From contig OX327683.1 of the NCBI GenBank assembly GCA_946807835.1, positions 37,197,001 to 37,261,000 of the forward strand: a stretch of 64,000 nt of DNA, in the 5' to 3' direction. Of the stretch, positions 23,637 through 36,100 are shown piece by piece. The notes beneath the pieces were generated by a model, which worked only from the letters and a program-made list of their open reading frames with translations, was not told the DNA's origin and ran no database searches. Position 1 is the stretch's first letter. Every line of letters begins with the position of its first letter. Both the position numbers and the translations under genes were made by a program. The stretch comes from Ailanthus altissimus (taxonomy: Eukaryota > Streptophyta > Magnoliopsida > Sapindales > Simaroubaceae).

Positions 23637-24389
23637 ATGGCATCCACTCTTTCATTGCCATCACAATCTTTAAACAACTTCTCGTCGCCGCAGTTGAAAT
23701 GGGGGGCCACTCCCTCCGGCACGGTCCAAGCCCACCACCCACCTCTACCGCCAATCTCCGACATAATTCTCAAGTCATCTCAAAATGTCTTGTCGTCCGT
23801 TCCCACCTCTCCCAATGACATAGTTTCAACGGGGTCTCATTATCATCCTGCCGTTGAGTCTTTGGAGAAAAAATCAACGGCATCAGATGGTAGACGTCCC
23901 AGAATCGTGATAAAGTTTCGTTCGCAGAGCAAGAACAAGACTGATGACGCGGTTGCAAATGTAACTGAGAAAACCCTAGTCTCAGCGAACGGTGAGGAAT
24001 CAACAAGAGACCAGATTTCGGAGAATAAATCAACGGCACTCAAATATAGAGTAAAGGAGTCGTCAAAGTTAATGGAGGGCCAAACCCTAGTTGCAACAGA
24101 TAGTGATGGAGGCTCACCACCGGTTCCAAACGAGTCGACTCAGTTAGGGTTTGTTTCGAAAGAAAAAGAGAATAAAAAGAATAAGCGATTATTTTCGACC
24201 TTTTCGGTTTCACTTAATAGAGACCAGATTGAAGCCGATTTAGTAGCAATTGGTGGGCCAAAGAGGATCAAGAGAGCCAAGAGGAGACCGAAGAATGTTC
24301 AAAAACAGCTTGATAGTTTATTCCCAGGTCTGCGTCTGAAGTATATTACACCTGATCATTATAAAGTTCACGATCATCATAAGACTTGA
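23637..24389 (+). CDS. DUF1639 family protein (intronless copy A)
   Basis: A 250-aa open frame without introns. The N-terminus has the family motif LNNFSSPQLKW at about 12-22. The middle is Ser/Lys/Glu-rich and of low complexity (KKSTASDGRRPRIVIKFRSQ). The C-terminus has the DUF1639 core: FSVSLNRDQIEADLVAIGGP, then a basic run KRIKRAKRRPKNVQKQLD, then SLFPGLRLKYITPDHYKV. The function of DUF1639 is unknown; the basic patch could act as a nuclear signal. Canonical members have an acidic-basic TGxRPPRRPKKR segment and WNLRPRK; the latter is missing here. It differs from the copy at 46132-46884 at about 13 of 250 residues, so both look recently duplicated and maintained. The MIRNA-like hairpin 1.1 kb upstream carries a matching fragment. 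Confidence 0.85.
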   Translation: MASTLSLPSQSLNNFSSPQLKWGATPSGTVQAHHPPLPPISDIILKSSQNVLSSVPTSPNDIVSTGSHYHPAVESLEKKSTASDGRRPRIVIKFRSQSKNKTDDAVANVTEKTLVSANGEESTRDQISENKSTALKYRVKESSKLMEGQTLVATDSDGGSPPVPNESTQLGFVSKEKENKKNKRLFSTFSVSLNRDQIEADLVAIGGPKRIKRAKRRPKNVQKQLDSLFPGLRLKYITPDHYKVHDHHKT

Positions 24390-26545
24390 TATACATTCAT
24401 TTTCTTTACTTCTTCTATTTTTTATATCAATTCAAATTGTGCCACTGAGGTGTTGATTTTCTTGTAATCTAATCGAAAATTTTATTGTATTTCAAAATAT
24501 TATTGATGTGGTTTGTTTATTTTATTTGTTCTGCATCTGTGGCTATTTTCTCATTCGTACATAAGATCTGGTAGTGTTAGGAGAACTTTCCTATTAGTCG
24601 GAATAATGATCATATCCATATCATCACGGTAGCTCAGAGATAAACTAGCTCATGCTCTCTAAATCTCAGGAGAGTCCAGTAAATATGTGTGCTCACTTAA
24701 TTTAATTTTATTTCTACCTGGAAATGAGAAACACCACTAGATCTACAAGCTCGGATTATATATACTGGATCTGTTTTTATTCATTATTAATTGCAGGTTT
24801 ATTTACATCTTGATATGTAACCATGCTTTTTTTTTTTTTGTTGCTGAATTTGCTACAAACAAATACCTGCTATAATTTGTTATTTTCCAGTAGCAATGTT
24901 AATTACTGTGATATTATGTTGCTTTTATATAGATTGCAACACTGTTTTTGTTTTCAAATACTTAAATTAGTCCAAATTTTCATAATATTTTTTTGAGGTG
25001 AACCTCAATGCAATAAGAGAAATTTTATAATTAAATAAAAATTAAAACAACACTTGATTAGGGGCCGGGATGTAATGAGTGTTACTTGTCAAAAAAAAAA
25101 AAGCGTGAAAATAAGAAATTTTGAGAGAGAAAAACATGCTAAAATAGATGCCAATGTAAATAAGAAGTTATTATATATGAAAAGATATAACTAGAAAATG
25201 CTATTAATTAGCATTCTTTGAGAGGAACCTTTGATTCTCTCCATTATAATATAGACATAATTCCGCCAACATGTCCAACAATCAGGTTATTTTCTCAAAA
25301 AGTGAGTATGCCTCCAATTTATTAGGCCAACAACAACAATTAAGCCATGTATTCTGAAAGCTCCCAAAAAAAAGTGATAGAAGAAATTACGTAAAAAAAA
25401 AAAACAAATAAATAAATAAATAACATTTATTGAATCAATCTCGAGCAATAAGTTACTCTAACCTTTCTCCACAGCATCCCTTATAACAACAATGGCGGTT
25501 AAAGCCTCAGCAAAATAAGCTGTATTGACACCAATAGCCATTGGCATACCAAAATGCTAGTTGTTAGCTAGATTAACGAAATAATTATTCTTAGGACTAA
25601 AAGACCAAGAAGCAATTTCTAATGATAAAGTTCAAATACTCTAGTAAACGAATAATTGACTGTGGAATTTAACACTATTGTCCATATAGTAATCAACTTG
25701 ATAAGTTGATCATCGTGTAAGTATTAACGGATAATTCAAGCTGAAATGCACTCACGAATGACAAAAGTTGATAAATCATATTTATATATCCATGAAAATG
25801 TTCCTATGGTCTGCCCTATAAGCCAACAGCTTGTAAACAAGTTGTAATGAATATAGATAAACGAAGAATTTTTTTTTCAACACCTAGATGAAGTTTTAAT
25901 AAGTTACAAATGATTAAATGGGTTTATGTTATGAACATCAAAAATAGGATTTAGCTATGTAATAAACGCCCTAATGTTATGTATTGAAAATTCTAACACA
26001 AAATTTGAAATTTTATTTTCAAAACGTGTAACATAAAATTTCGTGTAACATAAAATTTGAAAGATTTAACATAAAACTCGAAACACAATTTGCACAAAGA
26101 CCAAATCATCAAGAATCATATGACAATGTCCACCCTCAATATCCTCATGACATCAACATATATATCCACCTAAAATAAATGTTAATTGTGATTTTATTCT
26201 AAATGCATTTTACATTATTATACCACATCTATTCTCAGATATTGGAGGAAACCAATTGCATACATATAAGATTTTATCCAACTACAAATTGAAATGAAGA
26301 AAAAACTATTAGAATAAATATACGTTTTAAGGCATTGAATTAGACAGAAAAAAAGTTTTACAAACCTAATTCATAGCTTATTTTTCAAATTTAATTGTTT
26401 GCAAAGATAATTAGACGAAAACATAATTATTTTAGAAATATAATTGTTTTGCATAAATGACTTGATAATTTGTTTTCAAGTTTATGTTTAAAATATATAC
26501 CTACTAATGATATATTATAGATATATTATAGAGTTCGTAAAAATA

Positions 26546-26728
26546 TTATCTTTCACATTCTCGGTTTTGCTTACGAAGGATTAAATTAAAGCTGATTTAA
26601 TGGAAATGAGTGAGTCAAAGCGGATAAAAAAAAAGCAAGTAGAGACCAAAAACAACTCCATAGTTTATTTCCAAGTCTATTTTAAGTATGTTGTACGTGA
26701 TGATTATAAAGTTGGTGATTATAAGACT
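26546..26728 (+). pseudogene. decayed DUF1639 C-terminal relic (plus strand)
   Basis: The sequence follows the 3' end of the gene at 23637 through many substitutions: TTTCACATTCTCGGTTTTGC matches the FSTFSVSL codons, AATTAAAGCTGATTTAATGG matches QIEADLVA, and GATGATTATAAAGTTGGTGA matches DHYKVHD. Frameshifts and stops abolish coding. Its 3' flank (26740-26930) also matches the flank of the intact gene, then breaks off at a 4.4-kb insertion and resumes near 31315. Confidence 0.75.
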
Positions 26729-26934
26729 TACAAGATAAATGTATTTTGTTGGTTTCTTTTATGTTTTTTTATTAGTTTAATTTGTGCTATAGAGATGTTG
26801 AATTATTGCTCTCCGGTTTTGCTGTATTCAAAATTTCCATTGAATATTGTTTTTTTTTTTTTCTTCTCAATCATGGTTAATTTCCTCATTCACATATAAT
26901 CTCTATTAATTACTATTATCACGGTTTTAAATTT

Positions 26935-27686
26935 TTTCTTTTTAATTTCAATAAGGGTAACTATATACGACCATCTATTATTTTGAACATTATCCACTTA
27001 CCCATGATATTTTATATTACTAAGAATTTTTGTTAAATTATTCATTAATTCTTATTTTCTTTTTATTAATTTACCATTATAATACTATTTGTTCATAAAT
27101 TATTAATATAATTTTTTAAAATAATAATATTAAAATAATTAAAACTATAACATATTAATATTATGATGGAATGATGAATATTTAATTTTTTAATTTTTTT
27201 TTATTTTGCATTTTAAATTTTAGTCATTAATTGATATTTTAAAATACATTAATATTTAATACTTTTGAAAAAGAATAAATATATTATGATTTTATTATTT
27301 TTTAGTAATTTTGTTTGAAAAATAATAAAAAACTATAATGTGTTTATTTTTTAATGATAATTAAATATTAATGCATGAAGAATATTAAATATTAATAAAT
27401 ATATAAAATATAAAACAATAAAAATAAAAATAAAATAACTAAAATATTATCCTTCTATTATAACATAAATATGTTATGGTTTTTATTATTTTAGTATTAT
27501 TTTTAAAAAAATTATATTAATAATTTATAAAAAATAATAATGTAAGAGTAAATTAATAAAAAAATAATAAAAATTAATAGATAATGTAACAATAAGATTT
27601 TTTTTGTATAATATGAAATATCACAAGAGTAAGTGAGTAGTGCTTAAAATATGAGGGAGTAATTGGTCGTAACCCTTTAAATAATA

Positions 27687-27735
<49 letters not shown>

Positions 27736-28059
27736 CATACACATATAATTAATTTAGTGAGCTTCATTATCACATGTCACTATCTAACAAATTCACAATT
27801 TTTTTATAATTTTTGTATAATTTACAATGCGTTATAGAATACTGTTATATGTCAACAAACTCACAACTGCGTATTCCACTATATATATAGACACACACGC
27901 TGGTTGAGAGATACACAACTTCACTTCATGCTTAATGCTTTCCACATCTTATGAAAGTCCATTAGATACACAAGTTCATGCATTTTCACATCTCATGAAA
28001 GTCCATTAGATACACAAGTTCATGCATGCATGCATGCTTGCTTTTTAAATGTTTGAATT
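26935..28059. other. AT-rich inserted DNA before the Copia element
   Basis: Extremely AT-rich DNA with many short repeats, a (TA)n run at 27690-27733, and a local duplication of TTCATGCATTTTCACATCT / CATGAAAGTCCATTAGATAC motifs at 27930-28025. No coding sequence. Together with the Copia element it interrupts the flank of the DUF1639 relic. Confidence 0.6.
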
Positions 28060-28904
28060 TGTTAGAAAATTGGTGATTCAACAATTTTGGTTGGATAAGA
28101 ATTGAGATGAATACTAAAGTAGAGAGTCACAAGAAGTCTAGAACGTGTGGGACATGTATGGAGAAGTCTAGGACATGTGGAACACGAAGAAAAAAGTGAA
28201 ACGAGATTCGAAGACGCGAAGGAAGTGAAGAAAACGAGGGAGGTGCGTATAGGGCTGAGCGCCACGGTGCCCACGACAGCAACCCAGCGCTGCTGGGAGC
28301 GATTTTGGCCAGCGTCGCGGCTCCCAGAGACGAGTGCCGTAGCGCTAGACCCGTCAGAAGTCTGTTTTTCTTTGGGATTTCTAGTCTTAAAAAGTTTTGG
28401 ACTTCCAAAACAAGTGGACTCTTACTCCAGTAAGGAATAAAGTTGGTAGGCACAAAATACACCCTATATAAACACTTGTAAACCATTTAGTTGAGATTAA
28501 GCATTAAGAGAGACTCTAAGAGAGGGGAAGAACTGGGTAGACACTAAGTGCTTGTGTGCGTTAGGGTGAAACCGTCGTTTGGGTGATCATTGTTCATGGT
28601 AGAGTAAGAGTTCACTAAACATTAGGTCCTTTTGAGGGTTCTTCAAATTGGATTTTCCTTGTAATATCTCTAGGGAGTTAATAAGAGAGGTTAGGATCCT
28701 TGGATCTACCATGGACGTAGGCAATTGGCCGAACCACGTAAGATTGTGTTGTGCTCTTTTATTTTCTGCTTTGGATTCTTGCTATTTTGCTTGATTAACA
28801 GGTTATTCCATTATACAATGAGGTTAGGATTTTAGGTTGAACTTGAGGTTTTTCATTTCAACATAACCTCGAAAGGGAAAAAGGCGTTTCCTCCCTCAAT
28901 AAAC

Positions 28905-28916
28905 TGGTATCAGAGC
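28905..28916 (+). other. retrotransposon primer-binding site
   Basis: TGGTATCAGAGC, complementary to the 3' end of initiator Met-tRNA, lies 4 bp after the 5' LTR. It sets the element's orientation as plus. Confidence 0.9.
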
Positions 28917-29152
28917 AAAAGGTTCTATAATACACACCTAGGGTATTTAAACCATAGCTGCAATCAAACAAGAAATAGAGAAGTTCAATGTGATGAATGA
29001 CTTCAATCTTTAGAAAAAGAAGGTTAGGGCTCTACTAGTGAATGAAGGGCTAGACTCAGCTTTGGAGGAAGCCAGCTCCTCAACTAGCGATGAGACGACA
29101 ACCTCAAAGTCTAGGCATAAAGATTGAGACACGATTAAGAAAAAAACTCACA

Positions 29153-29430
29153 ACACCTTATTCCTGGCATTGAGCGACGAAGTATTAAGGGAAGTTGGTG
29201 ATGAAGAAACCACTTTGGGGCTATGAAAGAGACTCGAGGCATTGTACATGAAGAAGTCTTTTGCAAATAGACTTTTTGTGAAAAAAAAACTACACCTTAT
29301 TCCTGGCATTGAGCGACGAAGTATTAAGGGAAGTTGGTGATGAAGAAACCACTTTGGGGCTATGAAAGAAACTCGAGGTATTGTACATGAAGAAGTCTTT
29401 TGCAAATAGACTTTTTGTGAAAAAAAAACT
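29153..29430 (+). repeat. 139-bp tandem duplication inside the Copia GAG
   Basis: Two adjacent units (29153-29291 and 29292-29430) begin ACACCTTATTCCTGGCATTG and end in the same poly-A run, with about three differences. The period of 139 is not divisible by 3, so it shifts the GAG frame by one. Both units keep a TGA in place of Trp in GLxKRLEALYMKKSF. Confidence 0.9.
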
Positions 29431-29439
29431 ACATCAGTT

Positions 29440-30436
29440 AACAATGCACGAGGGAACTTCATTGAGAACTCACATTGACGAGTTCAACAAGATCATCATA
29501 AGTCTTGAGCAATTGAGCATCAAGACCGATGATGAAGACAAGGCCATTATCTTGTTAAGTTCGTTGCCAAAGAGCTATGAGAGCTTTGTGGATACGCTGT
29601 TGTATGGGAAAGAGTCTTTAATGATGAATGACATCAAGGCATCATTGAACTCAAAAAAATTGACAAAGAGATCTGAGTTCGAAAGTGGAGCAACATTGCT
29701 TGCACAATGAAGAAAGAGCAACCAATTAAAGAGGAGATCCAATAAGTGTTTCCTTTGTAATAAGGAATGACACTTTGTGAAGGATTTTCCGAAATCAAAA
29801 GGCCAAGGAGGGTGAGCTGTAATCAGTACTGAAGAAGATACCAAAGTTGTAGACACATTGGTAGCCTCAAAAAGAAAGTACGCTGACAAATGGATACTAG
29901 ATTCGGAGTGCAAAGTCCATATGTGCCCCGACAGATTGATGTTTACCAATTATAAAGTCAAAAGAGGTAAAGCTCTAATAGGAAATGACATGACTTGTGA
30001 GATCATTGGAGTTGGTGACATAATGCTGAGGATACAAGGTGGAGAAACTAGGGACTTATATGGTGTAAGGCATGTTCCTAAAGTGAGGAGAAACTTGATA
30101 TCCCTAGGTAAGCTCGATGAGGAAGAGTATTTGGTTACAGCGAAAAAAAGAAAACTAAAGGTAGAGAAAGGACCTATAAGGTTTGAGGGTGAGAAGCACA
30201 ATGAGGGGCTTTATGTGCTTACTGGAATGGCCATGAGTGGCCCAACACGGGGTGTTAGGATAATGCAGACCACTAGACGACATCCAAACCGTGCTCACCG
30301 AAGTGATGAGGGTCAGAAAGGAGTACAACGCATCCATACCCTATGCAAGATGCACGAATGCCTTTGGAGACCGAAGTCACTAGCCCGAAAAAAGTTAAGT
30401 CTTGGTGGAGACTTAATTGGACTCAACTTTAGGTGA
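29440..30436 (+). pseudogene. Copia GAG and protease remnant
   Basis: Frames in order: HQLTMHEGTSLRTHIDEFNK and the following UBN2 GAG part to 29709; a CCHC knuckle near 29748-29800 that reads CFLCNKE-stop-HFVKDFPK, so the last Cys is Phe and a stop interrupts it; then the retropepsin region from 29870, where DSG is changed to DSE (ILDSECKVHMCP), and VRHVPKVRRNLISLGKLDEE. After about 30235 the sequence jumps to unrelated 3' DNA. It is inactive as a polyprotein. Confidence 0.85.
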
Positions 30437-31314
30437 TAGAGTATTGGTGTGGATTGGATCTCGAAGCCTTCTTATTTGGAAGATTTTGAATCAATGAAGG
30501 ATTTGTTGAAAAATTGGTGATTCAACAATCTTAGTTGGACAAGAATTGAGATAAATACCAAAGTAGAGAGTCACAAGAAGTTTAGAATGTGTGGGACACG
30601 TATGGAGAAGTTTAGGACGTGTGAGACATGAAGAGGGAAGCGAAATGAGACTTGAAGATGCGAAGGAAGTAAAGAAAACGCGAGAGGTGCGTATAGGGTT
30701 GAGCGCCACGGCGCCCAGAACAACAACCCAGCGCCGCAGCACTAGGCACGATTTTGGCCAACGCCGCAGCGCCAGACGCGTCAGAAGTCCATTTTTCTTC
30801 AGGATTTCTAGTTTTAGATTCTAAAACAAGTGGACTCTTACTCCAACAAGCAATAGAATTGGTAGGCACGAAGTACACCCTATATAAACACTTGTAAACC
30901 ATTTAGCTGAGATTAAGCATTAAGAAAGATTTTAAGAGAGGAGAAGAACTGGGTAGACACTAAGTGCTTGTGTGTGCTAGGGTGGAACCGTCGTTTGGGT
31001 AATCATTGTTCGTGGTAGAGCAAATGTTTACTAAACATTAGGTCCTTTTGAGGGTTCTTCAAATTGAGTTTTCCTTGTAATATCTCTAGAGAGTTAATAA
31101 AAGAGATTAGGATCCTTGGATCCACCGTAGACATAGACAATTAACCGAATTACGTAAGATTATATTGTATTCTTTTGTTTTCTAATTTGAATTCTTATTA
31201 TTTTATTTGATTAATAAGTTATTATAAAAAATTTAAAATTTTAAGTTAAACTTAAAGTCCTTTACTTTAATATAATCTCATAAAAAAAAAAAAAACCGTT
31301 TTTCGCCTTCAACA

Positions 31315-33165
31315 AAATTATATATACTCGATCTGTTATTCATTATTGCATGTTCATTTCATGGAACAATTAGCTTCAAAAGAGAAAGAGATTTAGAATA
31401 ATCCCTCAGATTCAGAGGAAGTTAACATTATTTATATACAGCTCAAGCACACATACTTTGTAAATGATGATATATGGAAAAATAAAATCTTCGGTATCGC
31501 AACCAGCATAAGAAACACAACTAAATTTAGCTCGAGACAGTTTACGATACATCAAAGTATTGCATTAGTTATACAATAAATTAATGCAATTTGGTTATAC
31601 ATAGATTTAATTTACAATGAAATTTTGTTAAACGAGTTGGGTATCTATGAAAAATTCTCAAAGTTAATTTCTCTGTCTTCTCGATTTAATTTAAATAAGT
31701 ATGACTCTCAAGGTGAGATAATTTACTCTTTGGTTCTTTAATCTCAATTCAAACCTATGGTTTTCAAATGTTTTTTTTTCTTCTAAGAAATGAGATTACG
31801 CCTTAAACAATATAATTCTTGATACATAAATTGAGTTTATTCTAATAATTTATAATTTAGTGATTAAAAATGAGAATAAACTTTCTGTTGCTATAATATT
31901 GATTTGTAATTTTTTTTTGAAAGGAATATCGATTATTATTTTTATGAACTAAAACTATTTGAATTAGAGTTACTAATTAAACAAATTTAATCTGTAAAAT
32001 ATTTTCGAATTACATTAAACAAGTAAAATTAAGAAGCAATATACGTAAAAGCAAAAAATAAAATATCACAAACATCGCTTGCGGTTTGATAAAACATCAA
32101 CTAGACCTGCTTGGTTTGAAAAGCTATCAGACATCTCTCTTGCGGTGAATAACCGTTAGTATTATTTGACGGTTGAACATATCGAGACCGCTCTATTGTT
32201 TAAAATATTCAAATAAAATATTAAAAGACAAAATAGTCTTAAAAATGATTTTTTTATTTAACACAATAATTTTTTTTGGTATTTGAATAATAAATTAATA
32301 GTAAAAAATTGATAATTTTTTTATAAAAAAATTAAATTCAAATATAAATTTTCTTACGTCAAAACACACGATAATTTTTTCTCAGACCAACTCGATTGTT
32401 AATATTAACAATTTAACTTTATGTTACGAAGCAGTTATACCTCACGCTTACAAAATAATTCGATAATAAAATTTTTATTATGAATATTATTCTTTTATTT
32501 ATGTAAAAATTTTACATTAGAATTCCTCTTTTTATATTAACAAAAATAGTTTATATTTTCATCTTCTTCAAACTCAACAATTCAAATTTATTAAACAAAA
32601 ATAAACACTGAATATCGTTTTATTTGTCAAGAATAATAACACAAACTTGTTTGGATTTGAGATTGTGTAAGTTAGATCAATCTTCAGAAACTGAAAAGAG
32701 TGAAAAGAGATGGGGCGTATTAATCTTTTCAAATTGACTCTCTTGTCATTTAACAGTTTCAATTAACGGCCAAGTCACGGGGAGGTGATTGATTAGTTAG
32801 AAATATAGGCAGGTTTCCTTGACGATTCAACAAAGATTAGGGGAACTCGATGATATTAAGTAAAAAATTTAACCTTCTAGGGTTGAACCGGTTCTGATAA
32901 CCCCGTCGTACGTGTGATTCTGGCGGCACGTGTCTGCAATAAACCCCAAAGCGGTATTTGGGTTTCTCTGTATCCCCGTCGCGGTCTTCCCTCTCGCTCT
33001 CAATCTCTAAAATCCTAACATTCGTTCGTGGGTTTTTAGATTTCTTCATATTCATGGCCCTAGCTTATCCATTTTGATTTTTCAGATTGTTATTTATACT
33101 AAAAGCTGCTTTAAAAGTGAAATTGTAGGGTTTATATAACGAAGCAATTTGCAATTTCATTTCTT
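31315..33165. other. intergenic DNA up to the TIM21 promoter
   Basis: The start (TTATATATACTCGATCTGTT) matches the 3' flank of the DUF1639 gene at 24750-24800, so the pre-insertion flank resumes here. A dispersed repeat lies at 31590-32066. The last 300 bp, more GC-rich with CACGTG at 32928, are the likely TIM21 promoter. Confidence 0.55.
31590..32066 (+). repeat. dispersed direct repeat, copy 1
   Basis: About 475 bp are repeated at 35355-35825 in the same orientation, inside a TIM21 intron. Shared stretches include GGGTATCTATGAAAAATTCT, TTTCTCTGTCTTCTCGATTT and GAGTTACTAATTAAACAAAT. Estimated identity by eye is above 90%. There is no coding capacity and no terminal repeat that I can see. 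Confidence 0.9.
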
Positions 33166-33170
33166 TAAAG

Positions 33171-36100
33171 ATGTACCATTTTCGAAGATCGGCAATATCT
33201 TCAGTCAGACGCAATTGGTCTTCAGTTTTAAAATCCGAAAATGGGTTGCGTTCAGTCATGGAACATGAGCCTGCAAAGTTTGAGGGTTTCGCTTCTCTTT
33301 CATCGTCAGTCACAGAGAAAGCAGCAGTCGAACTTTCGGCGAAAAGGGTATCGATATTTGATCTTTTATTTATCTGGGTATTTTGATTGTTGCTATTAGT
33401 TTCCTTATACTAACAAATCATATCCTAATACCTCTTAAAAGCCCTGTTAACTATTTAATTCTCTTGCCAATAAGATTATAGGACTAGAAACACTTGTTAT
33501 TTAGCCTAAAAATTGTATGTTAAACGCAGTGTAGTGTACTAACATTTAAGTCCCGTTGGTTGTAAGTGTATTAGACAAATATATTCTACTTGCATTAGCT
33601 TTTTAGTTTTTAAGTTAGCTTTTGATGATCATGCAGTTGTCCAGGGTATTGACGTCAGATTTTTCAAGACTAGCTACTGCTGGTTCGAATCAGATCACTA
33701 AGGTGAGGCTATCACTTCTTCTTTACTTTTACTTTTATTGCTTATAGCTGCAGACTGATTGTTTTGTTCATTTTGCTCTGCAGGATGTATTTGGAGCTAA
33801 TGGTTAGTGACTATTACTTTGATTATTTTAATTAATTAATTATTATTTTTAATTACTCTGAGGATTATAACCACTTAGTATGTTAGTGCAAGAATTGTTG
33901 CATTGCCCTTGTGGGTTCTTCATGGTGCATTGGACTATTCATATCTGTTTCCCCTTGGTGTTGGTGTTACTGTGTTTTGTTTGGGTACATATTTTCTGTA
34001 ATATTTTGGCTCCATTTTTGGTTTCCTTTTTAAAGGACTTGTGATTCTATCTGAGGCTAGAGCTCACTACTTGACAGTTTCATTCTACCACACGTGTACT
34101 ATTGGTTTCTGTGAATTCATATTGGCACTTTTGTTGATTGAAGGTGACTTGATTGAAGGCTGCTAGCATTCATATTTAGTAACTCTATGATGGCTAGTAT
34201 TCACTCTCACTTGAATTAGATGTGTGGTGAAATAGGGTATAGATGAATGCTTTTCACTAAAAGTTGTATTGTTATTCATAACAGACAAGCAAACCCACAG
34301 TTAGGGAGGTTGCGGTGGGAATGTATGAATATGTATATTGAATATTATTGTTTATTTCCTCTTGGGACTTTATTTTGACAATTTGTTTGGCAGGAATACC
34401 TGTTGCTCTTAGAGGGCAATATACTAGAGGATACATTGTTAACTTTCAGTCACGGTTCCAACACATGGAGAGTCGTGTAGCAAATGCCAGAATTCATTTT
34501 TCTGCTAGACCTTATGCATCAAGAGCTTCCAAGGAATCAACGGAAAAATCATCCGAGGTTGTATCTAAATTGAAGTTTCTGGACTTGAGTTTCTAGACAT
34601 TTGTATTTTTTGTTAATTAGATTCTTTGAACAAGATTTTCTTACTACTGGAGGTTTAAACTTTCTTTTGTGTGAAAAATAAACTATGAAACTTTCCGAGC
34701 AAAAACATCTCATTGCTCTCGGTTCACACTATATCATCTTGTGTCCTCTTGATTTTTATGATAGCATCATGTTTCCTTAAAAATGTTTTGACTTATCCTC
34801 CACTGCCCTTACAGACAAGGAAAGACATATCAACTGTTGAAGATCCATTTGATGCTCCTACATACAATATCCCAGAGAAGCCTGTGACATTTGCAGAGGG
34901 AGCTTCTTACAGTGTTATAATTCTTGCAGGGCTTGGGGTTGCTGCTGCTGCAGCATATGCTGTTTTCAAGGAGCTCATATTTGAACCGAAAGAGTAAGAA
35001 TCTCTTGTTGGGTTTTGTTTTGGACTTCTAATTTTGTATCCTTCATCAATTCCAGGTTGATTTTAAACCATTCTGTTTCAGGTATAAAATCTTTAACAAG
35101 GCGCTGAAGAGGATTCAAGACGACGGTCAGGTTTGTTGTATTTATTTTATCTTTCTACCACAGCCATTAGTTTCAGGAAATTAGTAATAATCTGTATTGT
35201 ATTTACTAATTGTTTATTAGATGTAAGGAGTCAATTGTTTTAAGTGCTAAGCTTTTCTTTTAATGGTGAAGGAGATACTAGGAGGTAGAATTTTCCTACT
35301 GTGGAGCACAATCGTCAAAGCATAAATCCTAACCTTTGTTAATACAAATAACGGAATTTGGTTATACATATATTTAATTTACATTGAAAATTTGTTAAAC
35401 AAGTTGGGTATCTATGAAAAATTCTCAAAGTTAATTTCTCTGTCTTCTCGATTTAATTTAAATAAGTATGACTCTTAAGGTGAGATAATTTACTCTTTGG
35501 TTCTTTAATCTCAAACCAAACCTATGGTTTTCAAACGTTTTCTCTAAGGAATGAGATTGCGCCTTAAACAATTCTTGATACATAAATTGAGTTTATTCTA
35601 ATAATTTATAATTTAGTGATTAAAAATGAGAATAAACTTTCTGTTGATATAATATTGATTTGTAATTTTTTTTTTTGAAAGGAATATTGATTATAACTTT
35701 TATGAACTAAAACTATTTGAATTAGAGTTACTAATTAAACAAATTTAATCAGTAAAATATTTTCGAATTACATTAAACAATTAAAATTAAGAAGCAATAT
35801 ATGTAAAAGGATAAAATAAAATATAAGATAGATTTTAATGCAATGATGACGAATACTCCTGTATTCTCACTTGTGGCTATGTTTTAGCAACAATATGAAA
35901 AATTAAGATAGGCAGTGATGCTTTTAGTTCATGCAAATAATTGCAGCTATTAAGGGATACTCATGCATGATGATTTGTTTTTAACAAACGCTTCCGATAT
36001 TTGCATATATTGTGACAGGCGTGTGGTGGTTCACTTGGATTGAATGTGTTTGTATCAGGTCAGAGTGAGGATTGGAACCCCTATTACAGGTTATGGTCAG

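Larger units (their letters stand above)
22570..26728 (+). repeat. left arm of a large inverted segmental duplication
   Basis: The block matches the minus strand of 42500-48085 in the same order: a segment starting GGATCATTAACACCCTGCAT, the flank with CAAGACTGATAAATTTGATT, the promoter and gene (23637), the 3' flank with GGAATAATGATCATATCC, then a decayed DUF1639 3' end. The right arm is longer because of insertions in 43.3-45.5 kb. Boundaries are approximate. Confidence 0.85.
28060..31314 (+). mobile_element. deleted Copia-type LTR retrotransposon
   Basis: The 5' LTR is 28060-28901 and the 3' LTR 30504-31314. Both begin TGTTRRAAAATTGGTGATTC and carry CCCTATATAAACACTTGTAA. The primer-binding site TGGTATCAGAGC (initiator Met-tRNA type) is at 28905-28916. 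The interior is only 1.6 kb: a UBN2-type GAG with stops, a zinc knuckle broken by TGA, and a Copia protease/GAG-pre-integrase piece, then directly the 3' LTR. Integrase, reverse transcriptase and RNase H are gone. LTRs differ by many transitions and indels, so the insertion is old. Flanks GAATT and AAATT may be a mutated 5-bp target duplication. It sits in a DUF1639 relic flank. Confidence 0.9.

Noticed and set aside
23770..24043. Frames antisense to DUF1639 copies A and C
   Set aside because: They mirror the coding strand and appear at the same place in both copies because the DNA is duplicated.
28127..28486. Frames on both strands within the LTRs (also 30591-30902)
   Set aside because: They arise from the GC-rich LTR core and differ between the two LTRs; LTRs do not encode proteins in Copia elements.
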